Of a stretch of 12,110 bases of DNA, positions 1 to 6,276 are shown piece by piece. The DNA lies in assembly GCA_020217115.1 (NCBI GenBank), contig JAIWOA010000053.1:1-12110 (forward strand). The letters are read 5' to 3'. The stretch's first letter is position 1; every line of letters starts with the position of its first letter. The translations under genes were made by a program, and so were the position numbers. The DNA is from Calditerrivibrio sp. (GTDB lineage: Bacteria > Chrysiogenota > Deferribacteres > Deferribacterales > Calditerrivibrionaceae). Under the pieces are notes generated by a model. The model was not told the origin of the DNA, made no database searches, and saw nothing but the letters and a program-made list of their open reading frames with translations.

Positions 1-822
1 ATAGATTTCACAGTTTTTGAACAGTTTTTCTATGGTATTTTCAACATCTCCATTACTGTACAACGATTTTTCACTAAACCAATTGTCAAATGTTACTCTA
101 AATTGCTTTAGATCATCCTCTATCCCCTTTGTAATAGATTCTACACCTATTTTAAAGCATGTATCTATACCATCCTTTTCATTATTTATAAGAGCATCGC
201 CAAATCGAACAGCAATATCTTTTGCTATTTCAATGATGTAATCTCCTTTGTAGCCATCTTCAGGAAAAGGGAAATTCTTGCCAAAAAATGAACAATACCT
301 TGAATATATACTGAGTGCCAGATTATTCATCTGGTTTCCTGCATCATTTATGTAATACTCTTTATAGACATCATAACCTGAAATTTTTAAAATTCTTGCT
401 ATTGTATCACCATATGCAGAGCCTCTCCCATGCCCTATATGTAAAGGACCAGTTGGATTTGCACTGACAAATTCTACCATAGCTTTTTCTGCTTTTCCGA
501 TATTTTCAAAGTTACTGTAGGGATCTGTTATGTAGCCAGATAGAAAATCAAAATAAACTTTCTTGGAAAAGAAAAAATTTATAAATCCAGGGGGAGCAAC
601 TTCTATTTTAGAAAAGTAGTCTGAATTTATTTGTGATGTTAGCTCGTTAGCAATGCTTATCGGTGCTTTTTTTAGTATTTTACTCAAAATAAATGCTACA
701 TTAGATGAGAAGTCTCCATTGTCTTTTTTCTTGGGTATTTCTATTGTGTAATTGATATCTTCTGGATTAATTCCCTTACTTACCAGTATGTCATCAATAA
801 TATTTCTTATTATATGTTCCAT
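1..822 (-). CDS. argS: Arginyl-tRNA synthetase, N-terminal 274 residues (partial, cut by window edge)
   Basis: Class I aminoacyl-tRNA synthetase that charges tRNA-Arg with arginine in the cytoplasm. Reading the minus strand from ATG at 822 gives 274 open codons up to the window edge with no stop. ArgS is usually about 550-580 residues, so about half is present and the KMSKS loop and anticodon-binding domain lie outside. Residues about 1-90 fit the N-terminal additional domain, with the DNGDFSSNVAF stretch at about 34-44. The catalytic domain opens with VEFVSANPTGPLHIGHGRG. Its ATP-binding HIGH motif is intact at residues 128-131 (bases 430-441), and the family motif YINDAGNQ is at about 157-164. 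A GGAGG ribosome binding site lies 4 nt before the ATG. lolA lies 67 bp upstream on the same strand, so co-transcription is possible. Identification is firm; only completeness is unknown. Confidence 0.96.
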   Translation of the reverse strand, partial: MEHIIRNIIDDILVSKGINPEDINYTIEIPKKKDNGDFSSNVAFILSKILKKAPISIANELTSQINSDYFSKIEVAPPGFINFFFSKKVYFDFLSGYITDPYSNFENIGKAEKAMVEFVSANPTGPLHIGHGRGSAYGDTIARILKISGYDVYKEYYINDAGNQMNNLALSIYSRYCSFFGKNFPFPEDGYKGDYIIEIAKDIAVRFGDALINNEKDGIDTCFKIGVESITKGIEDDLKQFRVTFDNWFSEKSLYSNGDVENTIEKLFKNCEIY

Positions 823-860
823 CAATCCTCCAGGACTTAGCTTACTAATTTTATTAGAGT

Positions 861-866
861 ATTATA
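861..866 (-). promoter_or_regulatory. Possible -10 element for argS
   Basis: In the 67-bp gap between lolA and argS the minus strand reads a perfect TATAAT about 38 nt before the argS start. No good -35 sits at 16-18 nt: the nearest TTGAAA is only 12 nt away. It may be a weak promoter giving argS some independence from lolA, or chance in AT-rich DNA. Confidence 0.22.
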
Positions 867-889
867 AAAAAAGAGTTTTTTCAAGAATT

Positions 890-1507
890 TTAATACTGAA
901 ACACCTCCGCATCTTTTGGATGCGACACTGAAAATATGCTTTTATCTATTGGTTTGTTTATTTTTATATTGGAAAATGTAATTTCCGTTATATTGCCTGC
1001 CTCATCTTCACTATATATACCTGTTATATCATTATTTTTATTTACAGATAGTATAATATATTTTAGGCCTATATTTACGTTAGGTTTTAGCTGTATCTGT
1101 GATTTGCCATTTAGAGAAACAGTAAAATTTTTTTCAAGGCTTTTCAAGTTAAACAGTACTGATAGTATTACATTAGCTTCCTTTGAGCTATTTTTATTTT
1201 GAATTACCAGCTGATTAGTTGAACTATCGTAAAATTCCATCCCATTTTCATTAAATAGATAGTATTGTCTATATGGTGATTTATAGTCCCACAGAGCTGC
1301 TTTGTTTGCTACCATGTACAATTTGCCTGTATATACATCTTTTGAAAAACTTTTTATTGAGGTTTCCTGTGTGAAATCTGCTGAAAAGGTTTCAATTGTT
1401 TTCAGCCTATCAATAACAGAGGGTGTAGTCTGTGTCTTTTTTTTCTCTGCAAATACTGGGTTACAAAAGAAAAGTATCAATAGCAAAAAGGTAATTGCCT
1501 TTTTCAA
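890..1507 (-). CDS. lolA: LolA-family outer-membrane lipoprotein carrier, periplasmic
   Basis: Periplasmic chaperone of the LolA family, which receives lipoproteins released by the inner-membrane LolCDE complex and ferries them to the outer membrane. From the start chosen here it has 205 residues. A signal peptide MKKAITFLLLILFFCNPVFA spans 1-20, with cleavage before EKKK. FSADFTQ at 41-47 is the family's typical first strand. GKLYMVANKAALWDYKSPYR follows at 61-80, then the GMEFYD and NQLVIQ strands. The C-terminus KPIDKSIFSVSHPKDAEVF matches the usual F-x-P-x-G-x-EV ending. An upstream ATG run at 1552 would add 15 residues that spoil the signal peptide. The TTG at 1507 lies 5 nt after GGAGG (1517-1513) and is preferred. 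No lipobox precedes the cysteine at 15, so it is soluble. No lolB is visible here, and lolA-like genes without LolB are known in many diderms. Cargo is inferred from family only. Confidence 0.85.
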   Translation of the reverse strand: MKKAITFLLLILFFCNPVFAEKKKTQTTPSVIDRLKTIETFSADFTQETSIKSFSKDVYTGKLYMVANKAALWDYKSPYRQYYLFNENGMEFYDSSTNQLVIQNKNSSKEANVILSVLFNLKSLEKNFTVSLNGKSQIQLKPNVNIGLKYIILSVNKNNDITGIYSEDEAGNITEITFSNIKINKPIDKSIFSVSHPKDAEVFQY

Positions 1508-1552
1508 AGTTTCCTCCAACATTATATTTTTATAACTAACATTCATCATCAA

Positions 1553-1640
1553 TTTTTACATTTAAAAACTATTATAATATGCTCAAAAAAATATTGTATT
1601 TTAATATAAAACGATATAGAATTAATGTAAAGGTTATTTT
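1553..1640. promoter_or_regulatory. Divergent intergenic region with candidate promoters for lolA and the receiver gene
   Basis: Very AT-rich spacer between divergent genes. On the minus strand a perfect TATAAT (1576-1571) lies about 64 nt before the lolA TTG; its -35 is poor. On the plus strand there is TTGTAT (1594-1599), a 17-nt spacer and TAGAAT (1617-1622), but this would start transcription almost at the AAAGG ribosome binding site (1629-1633). A second plus-strand TATAAT overlaps at 1573-1578 and also lacks a good -35. Promoters are expected here from the layout; the exact boxes are guesses. Confidence 0.35.
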
Positions 1641-1976
1641 ATGAAATCTATTCTTTTTGTAGAAGATGAAGATGTTTTTTACCCTCTTTTCAGTATGTTG
1701 GCTTCTAGATTTTCATTCAATTCTATTGTATCCAAAAATATTAAAGATGCTAAAAAAGAGTTATCTAATAATAAGATAGAGTTGGTTGTAATCGATTATG
1801 AGCTCCCTGATGGTAAAGGTGATGAGCTAAATAGGTATATAAAGGAGAATTACCCAGATATACTCACTGCTCTTTCATCGGGACATGGAGATATTTTAAA
1901 GTCAAGGTTCGATTATGACTATGTAGTTGATAAGTCTGATATTGTTAATTTCATCAAAAAAATTTCTCAAGAGTAA
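1641..1976 (+). CDS. Stand-alone response-regulator receiver domain protein
   Basis: A 111-residue CheY-like receiver with no output domain, so it probably acts through protein-protein contacts or as a phosphorelay intermediate in the cytoplasm. The acidic pocket is E8-D9-E10 after the first strand (ILFVEDED). The phosphoacceptor is D52 in VVIDYELPDGKG. The conserved hydroxyl residue after strand 4 is S79 or S80 (TALSSG), and the conserved lysine is K98 in YVVDKSD. All catalytic positions are therefore present. AAAGG (1629-1633) lies 7 nt before the ATG. It is the first gene of a tight cluster with the four-cysteine protein (9-nt gap) and PepD. No histidine kinase is in the window, so the partner is unknown. 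The family is clear; the pathway is not. Confidence 0.88.
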   Translation: MKSILFVEDEDVFYPLFSMLASRFSFNSIVSKNIKDAKKELSNNKIELVVIDYELPDGKGDELNRYIKENYPDILTALSSGHGDILKSRFDYDYVVDKSDIVNFIKKISQE

Positions 1977-1985
1977 CATCACTAA

Positions 1986-2171
1986 ATGGAAGCAGGCAAG
2001 CAAATAAACTGTTTTGAGTGTGAATTTTTAGCAATCAGCTGGGATAAGAATTTCCCTTATATGTGTAAAAAGTTAGGTTTTAAGAGCAGGATTATACCAT
2101 CTAAAGAGGTTTTTAAAAATTCCCAAATCGAGTGTCAGTTTTTTATGAAAAAGGTTAAAAATGTTGAATAG
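1986..2171 (+). CDS. Small four-cysteine protein, uncharacterised, possibly zinc-binding
   Basis: A 61-residue protein with no signal peptide or membrane segment. Four cysteines at 9, 12, 27 and 50 (C-x2-C-x14-C-x22-C) could form one zinc site. Between them are W19-D20, FPYMCKKLGFKS (23-34) and a PS-KEVF stretch (38-43), followed by C50-QFF. I recall similar small proteins with a WDKxFPYxCKxxGFKS core and a second half ending in a cysteine followed by aromatic residues; some are labelled uracil-DNA glycosylase in databases, probably wrongly. This is recollection, not a search. The gene sits 9 nt after the receiver and overlaps pepD by 11 nt in another frame, so it is translated within the same operon. 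The upstream ribosome binding site is poor (AAGAG about 13 nt away), which suggests coupling to the receiver gene. Being in frame with an intact core between two real genes supports it as genuine. Confidence 0.72.
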   Translation: MEAGKQINCFECEFLAISWDKNFPYMCKKLGFKSRIIPSKEVFKNSQIECQFFMKKVKNVE

Positions 2172-3546
2172 AATTCTACAATATTTTTCAGAAATATCTT
2201 CTGTCCCAAGATGTTCAAAGAATGAAAAGGGGATAGTACATTACATCATGAATTGGGCATCAAATAAAGGATTTCTTTATCTTGCTGACAAATATGGTAA
2301 TTGTCTGGTTTATGGCTCTGTGAATACTGGGGAAAGGGTAATTTTACAAACCCATGTTGATATGGTATGTGAAAAAATTAAAGAGAGTAGTCACGATTTT
2401 TTAAAGGATCCTATAAAACTTATTTTAGATGGGGATATTTTAAGAGCCCATGAAACGAGCCTTGGAGCTGACAACGGCATAGGTATGGCTATCTCTATGG
2501 TGTTGATGGAGGAGTTTTCAAAAGAGCTTGATTTGAGATTACTATTCACTGTAGATGAGGAAACAGGTTTAAATGGTGCTAAGGGATTGGAAGCAGGTTT
2601 TGTAGATGCTGATTTTCTCTTAAATCTCGACTCTGAAGAGGATGATACCATTATAGTTGGATCTGCTGGAGGCTGTGATATTATCATTACAAAAGAGTTA
2701 CGGAAGATCTTTGCTGGTTTTGATTCGAGATATTATAGAATAGAGCTCGATGGTTTTAACGGTGGACATTCTGGTGTTGATATTCATAAATCTTTTGGTA
2801 ATGCTATAAAGGTATTACTAAAGGTATTAAAATTATCTGGGATTAAAAAGGTTGTTAATCTTGGGGGTGGCACAGCCCACAATGCTATTCCAAGATATGC
2901 CTATGCTGATGTAGAATACAATATGGATGTCAGTCTCCTTGAAGATATTATTGTAAAAGTGTTAGGTGAATTTAAGAACGATTCCCCCTACTTTAAAATA
3001 ACTGAGTTAGATCGGCCAGAGTATATTTTTGACTTTGAGGATCTTATAGAGATCCTTGAGAGGTTTCCCCACGGTGTTTTTAAGGAATTTTCTGGAGAGT
3101 TTTCCGGAGTAGAAAGCTCTTCTAACCTTGCTAAGATAGGTATAGATAACGATCAGGTGGTGATTGTGGAAAGTTTGAGGGGAGCATCAAAAAGTGCCCT
3201 TGATGAATTGAAGTTACACATTGAAAATTATTTAAAGGGATTTAAATACTACTATTGCTGCGAATATCCAGGCTGGCAAACTAATAAAAATTCCAGGCTA
3301 CTTGAGCTGGCTAAAAATGTTTATTTTGAAATGTTTCAGGAGAATCCTAAGGTGGAGGTTATTCATGCTGGCCTTGAATGTGGCATACTATATGATAAAA
3401 ATAATTCACTTGATATAATTTCTGTGGGGCCTAACATAAGAAATCCCCATAGCCCTGATGAAAAGGTTTATTTAAGCTCAATTGAAAAGAGTTACAGGTT
3501 TGTTTACAACATAATAAGATCGATTATTCAAATACCTTGCAGATGA
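2161..3546 (+). CDS. pepD: Aminoacyl-histidine dipeptidase, peptidase family M20C
   Basis: Cytoplasmic di-zinc dipeptidase of the PepD (Xaa-His dipeptidase, carnosinase-like) group, which cleaves dipeptides during peptide use. It has 461 residues, slightly short of the usual 480 or so. Metal and catalytic positions are visible: H65 and D67 in QTHVDMVCEK, the HDFLKDPI stretch at 78-85, D104 in SLGADNGIG, the E133-E134 pair in VDEETG, D157 in NLDSEE, and the last zinc histidine H430 in NPHSPDEKV. The lid or dimerisation part carries GGHSGVDIH (201-209) and GGGTAHNAIPR. The HAGLECGIL motif before the C-terminus is also typical. The ATG at 2161 is preceded by AAAAAGG with a 6-nt spacer and lies inside the end of the preceding small gene. 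There is no signal peptide. The family is certain; substrate range is inferred. Confidence 0.94.
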   Translation: MLNRILQYFSEISSVPRCSKNEKGIVHYIMNWASNKGFLYLADKYGNCLVYGSVNTGERVILQTHVDMVCEKIKESSHDFLKDPIKLILDGDILRAHETSLGADNGIGMAISMVLMEEFSKELDLRLLFTVDEETGLNGAKGLEAGFVDADFLLNLDSEEDDTIIVGSAGGCDIIITKELRKIFAGFDSRYYRIELDGFNGGHSGVDIHKSFGNAIKVLLKVLKLSGIKKVVNLGGGTAHNAIPRYAYADVEYNMDVSLLEDIIVKVLGEFKNDSPYFKITELDRPEYIFDFEDLIEILERFPHGVFKEFSGEFSGVESSSNLAKIGIDNDQVVIVESLRGASKSALDELKLHIENYLKGFKYYYCCEYPGWQTNKNSRLLELAKNVYFEMFQENPKVEVIHAGLECGILYDKNNSLDIISVGPNIRNPHSPDEKVYLSSIEKSYRFVYNIIRSIIQIPCR

Positions 3547-3573
3547 TTTTAATTGGTTTGTTTTAGAAAATTA

Positions 3574-3602
3574 TTGAATTTTTCAAATATTTAAAGTATC
3601 TT
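3574..3602 (+). promoter_or_regulatory. Candidate promoter for the ABC transporter-smc operon
   Basis: In the gap between pepD and the binding protein gene, TTGAAT (3574-3579) and TATCTT (3597-3602) are separated by exactly 17 nt. Each hexamer matches the sigma-70 consensus at four of six positions. The start would fall near 3609, giving a leader of about 27 nt that includes the AAGGAGG ribosome binding site. No convincing terminator lies between pepD and this site, so some read-through is possible. Confidence 0.4.
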
Positions 3603-3635
3603 CAAAGTTAAATTTAAATGAACAAGGAGGAAGAA

Positions 3636-4586
3636 ATGAAAAAATTATTGGTTGTAATGATGTTGTTTTGTTTTACAGTGTTATCATTTGCAAAAACCTA
3701 TGAAATTGGTATTACTCAAATTGTAGAACATCCAGCATTAGATGCTTGTAGAAAGGGTGTAATGGATAAACTCAAAGAGCTTGGTTTTGAAGAGGGGAAA
3801 AATGTTAGATACGATGTTCAGATAGCTCAGGGTAATATAGCAACTGCTAATCAGATTGCTCAAAAATTTGTTGGTGACAAAAAGGATCTTATTGTTGCAA
3901 TTGCCACTCCTACAGCCATTGCAGTTGCAAATCTTACCAAGAAGATACCTATAGTAATTTCTGCTATAACAGATCCTGTTGGTGCAAAGCTGGTAAAATC
4001 TTTAAATAAGCCTGGTGGAAATGTCACTGGTACCACAGATATGAGTCCTGTAAAGGAGCAGATAGCTCTCTTTGATAAATTAAACATTCCAGTAAAAAGA
4101 CTGGGTGTTATATACAATTCTGGGGAAGCAAATAGCCGAACCTTAGTGGAAATACTTAAGAATATTACGAAGGGGAGAGGTATCCTCGTTGTTGAAGCTA
4201 CAGTTACCAACAGTAGTGGTGTTTTGATGGCAGCAAAATCTCTCGTTGGTAAAGTAGACGGTATATATATTCCAACAGACAATACCGTTGTATCCGCACT
4301 TGAATCTGTTTTACAGGTCTCTTTTGAGAACAAAATTCCTGTCATTACTGGTGACACAGATTCAGTAGTTAGAGGTGCCCTTGCATCTCTGGGGATGGAT
4401 TATTACAAATTAGGTCTTCAGACTGGAGTTATTGTGGCAAAGGTATTAAAGGGTGCAAATCCTGCAAATATACCAGTTGAGACATTGAAGGATCTTGATC
4501 TTTTTATAAACGAATCCACTGCTAAAAAATTAGGAATTACAATACCTGCAGATCTTTTATCTCAGGCTAAAAAGGTAGTTAAATAG
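3636..4586 (+). CDS. ABC transporter substrate-binding protein (ABC_sub_bind / TrpX-like)
   Basis: Periplasmic binding protein of the family (PF04392, COG2984) whose studied members include streptococcal TrpX and clostridial CD0873, which bind tryptophan or tyrosine. It should deliver a small ligand to the permease encoded next. From the start chosen it has 316 residues. The signal peptide ends in VLSFA with cleavage before K20, and no lipobox is present, so the mature protein is free in the periplasm. Family marks are the opening TYEIGITQIVEHPALDACRKG, the VAIATPTAIAVAN helix, and PGGNVTGTTDMSP at 126-138. An ATG at 3618 would add six charged residues before the signal peptide. ATG 3636 lies 5 nt after AAGGAGG (3624-3630), so it is preferred. 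The permease starts 3 nt after its stop. The ligand cannot be read from sequence; an aromatic amino acid is a family-based guess. Confidence 0.9.
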   Translation: MKKLLVVMMLFCFTVLSFAKTYEIGITQIVEHPALDACRKGVMDKLKELGFEEGKNVRYDVQIAQGNIATANQIAQKFVGDKKDLIVAIATPTAIAVANLTKKIPIVISAITDPVGAKLVKSLNKPGGNVTGTTDMSPVKEQIALFDKLNIPVKRLGVIYNSGEANSRTLVEILKNITKGRGILVVEATVTNSSGVLMAAKSLVGKVDGIYIPTDNTVVSALESVLQVSFENKIPVITGDTDSVVRGALASLGMDYYKLGLQTGVIVAKVLKGANPANIPVETLKDLDLFINESTAKKLGITIPADLLSQAKKVVK

Positions 4587-4589
4587 AAA

Positions 4590-5483
4590 ATGAGCTATTA
4601 TGCTTTGCTTGGAGCCCTTGAGCAGGGCCTTGTTTACGGTATTATGTCCCTGGGGGTTTATATAACCTTCAGGGTTCTGGATTTTCCTGATCTTTCTGTT
4701 GATGGGACTTTCCCCCTTGGGGCATCAATCGCAGCTATTTTGATAACAAACAATTTTAATCCATATTTAGCTTCATTATTTGCTCTGTTAGCAGGTGCCT
4801 TTGCTGGTATAATTACAGGTGTTTTGAATACAAAACTCAAAATCCTTAATTTACTTTCCGGGATACTTGTAATGATAGCACTTTATTCTGTTAATATAAG
4901 GATCATGGGTCAACCCAACACTGCATTGTTGGGATATGATACCGTTTTTACCCCTTTTGAGAATTTCTTTGGATTAGAACGATTTGTCATTGCACCTATC
5001 TTTTTTGTATTTGTAATTGTTATCCTTGTAATTTTTGTTGTTTGGTTTTTGCATACAGATATAGGACTCAGCATGAGGGCAACTGGTGATAACCCAAAAA
5101 TGGTAAGGGCTCAGGGGGTCAATGATAAATTTATGGTAATACTTGGTCTTGCATTTTCGAATGGTCTGGTAGCTCTTTCAGGGTCATTTGTAGCACAGAG
5201 TCAAGGTTCTGCAGATGTTAATATGGGGATTGGTACTATTGTAGCTGGTCTTGCTTCTGTGATACTTGGGGAGGCTTTTTTAGAGGGTAGATCTGTCTTT
5301 AGAGCTGTAGTTTCTGTTATAATAGGTTCAACCATCTATAGGCTTGCTATCGCTGTTGCACTATCTTTCAAGATAGGTAATTTTCAGCTAAATCCTTCAG
5401 ATCTTAATCTTATTACAGCATTTATTGTGACATTCGCACTTATTTCACCAAATATAAAAAAGTTCATAAGGGTTAGATCATGA
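4590..5483 (+). CDS. ABC transporter permease, COG4120 type
   Basis: Inner-membrane channel subunit of the same importer, 297 residues. It belongs to the group distantly related to the branched-chain amino-acid permeases LivH/LivM that pairs with ABC_sub_bind proteins. Hydrophobic segments lie at about 8-28, 42-53, 57-79, 83-105, 133-155, 183-202, 213-230, 236-258 and 271-288. The signature after the first helix, LDFPDLSVDGTFPLGA (30-45), is characteristic. The cytoplasmic loop RATGDNPKMVRAQGV (163-177) is the expected coupling helix that contacts the ATPase. GLASVILGEAFLEGR (220-234) is also conserved in the group. Only AAAGG about 14 nt upstream could serve as a ribosome binding site, so translation is probably coupled to the binding protein gene 3 nt upstream. 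It overlaps the ATPase gene by 4 nt (ATGA). Confidence 0.92.
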   Translation: MSYYALLGALEQGLVYGIMSLGVYITFRVLDFPDLSVDGTFPLGASIAAILITNNFNPYLASLFALLAGAFAGIITGVLNTKLKILNLLSGILVMIALYSVNIRIMGQPNTALLGYDTVFTPFENFFGLERFVIAPIFFVFVIVILVIFVVWFLHTDIGLSMRATGDNPKMVRAQGVNDKFMVILGLAFSNGLVALSGSFVAQSQGSADVNMGIGTIVAGLASVILGEAFLEGRSVFRAVVSVIIGSTIYRLAIAVALSFKIGNFQLNPSDLNLITAFIVTFALISPNIKKFIRVRS

Positions 5484-6274
5484 TAGAACTTTTGAATGTA
5501 AAAAAGGTATTTAATCCGGGAACGGTTAACGAAAATGTTGCAATTAAAGGTATTTCGCTAAAAATCAATCAGTACGATTTTATTACAGTTATAGGGAGTA
5601 ATGGAGCAGGGAAATCAACCATGTTAAATCTTATTTCTGGTAGTTATATCCCTGATGTTGGGAGTATTTTCATAAATGATAAAGATGTTTCAAAATATCC
5701 TAATTATCAGAGGGCAAGTTATATCGGTCAGGTTTTTCAAGATCCCTTGAGTGGAACTGCCGGAAGCCTTACAATAGAGGAAAATCTTGCCATAGCATTA
5801 AAGAGAGGTAAAAAAAGAGGACTTGGCTTAGGGGTGAAGGGAGCTGATAGGGAATTTTTCAGAGAGAAACTATCACAGCTTGGTTTGGGGCTTGAAAATA
5901 GGTTAAAGGATCGTGTTGGCCTACTCTCTGGAGGTCAGAGACAGGCAGTAACACTTTTGATGGCTACTATGGTTAAACCAGAAATACTTTTACTCGATGA
6001 GCATACTGCAGCTCTTGATCCAAAAACTGCTGCAAAGATTATTGAACTTACTGAATATTTTGTAAATGAATATAGGTTGACAGTTTTAATGGTCACTCAT
6101 AATATGAGACAAGCTCTGAGTCTTGGGAATCGTACAATTATGATGCATGAAGGGGAGATTATCCTTGATATCTCTTCACCGGAAAGGGATCAACTTGAGG
6201 TCAAAGATCTCCTGGAGATGTTTGCCAGGGTTAGAGGTGAAGATATTGTGGATGATAAGTTACTTTTAGCCTGA
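5480..6274 (+). CDS. ABC transporter ATP-binding protein, COG1101 type
   Basis: Cytoplasmic ATPase that powers the importer, 264 residues. It has Walker A GSNGAGKST at 39-47, Q-loop Q87 in GQVFQDPLSGT, signature LSGGQRQ at 149-155, Walker B ILLLDEHTAALDP with the D-E pair at 173-174, and switch histidine H207 in VTHNMRQAL. All catalytic elements are intact. The DEHTAALDP form of the Walker B/D-loop and the PLSGTAGSLTIEENLAIA insertion are typical of the ATPases that accompany COG2984/COG4120 partners, which supports the three genes forming one transporter. Its ATG overlaps the permease stop by 4 nt, so translation is coupled. smc begins 2 nt after its stop. Confidence 0.93.
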   Translation: MIELLNVKKVFNPGTVNENVAIKGISLKINQYDFITVIGSNGAGKSTMLNLISGSYIPDVGSIFINDKDVSKYPNYQRASYIGQVFQDPLSGTAGSLTIEENLAIALKRGKKRGLGLGVKGADREFFREKLSQLGLGLENRLKDRVGLLSGGQRQAVTLLMATMVKPEILLLDEHTAALDPKTAAKIIELTEYFVNEYRLTVLMVTHNMRQALSLGNRTIMMHEGEIILDISSPERDQLEVKDLLEMFARVRGEDIVDDKLLLA

Positions 6275-6276
6275 AT

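Noticed and set aside
17..241. Plus-strand open frame of 74 codons
   Set aside because: It lies entirely antisense to argS, which reads through clearly with the HIGH motif; it has no family resemblance.
867..881. AAAAAA-GAG-TTTTTT inverted repeat after lolA as a terminator
   Set aside because: The stem is pure A-T with a 3-nt loop and would be too unstable; probably composition.
3567..3582. AAAATT-ATTG-AATTTT inverted repeat after pepD as a terminator
   Set aside because: A six-pair A-T stem without a clean T-tract; it also overlaps the candidate -35 of the next operon.
3860..4357. Minus-strand open frame of 165 codons inside the binding protein gene
   Set aside because: It is the antisense shadow of a well-identified gene; its composition follows the complementary frame and there is no ribosome binding site.
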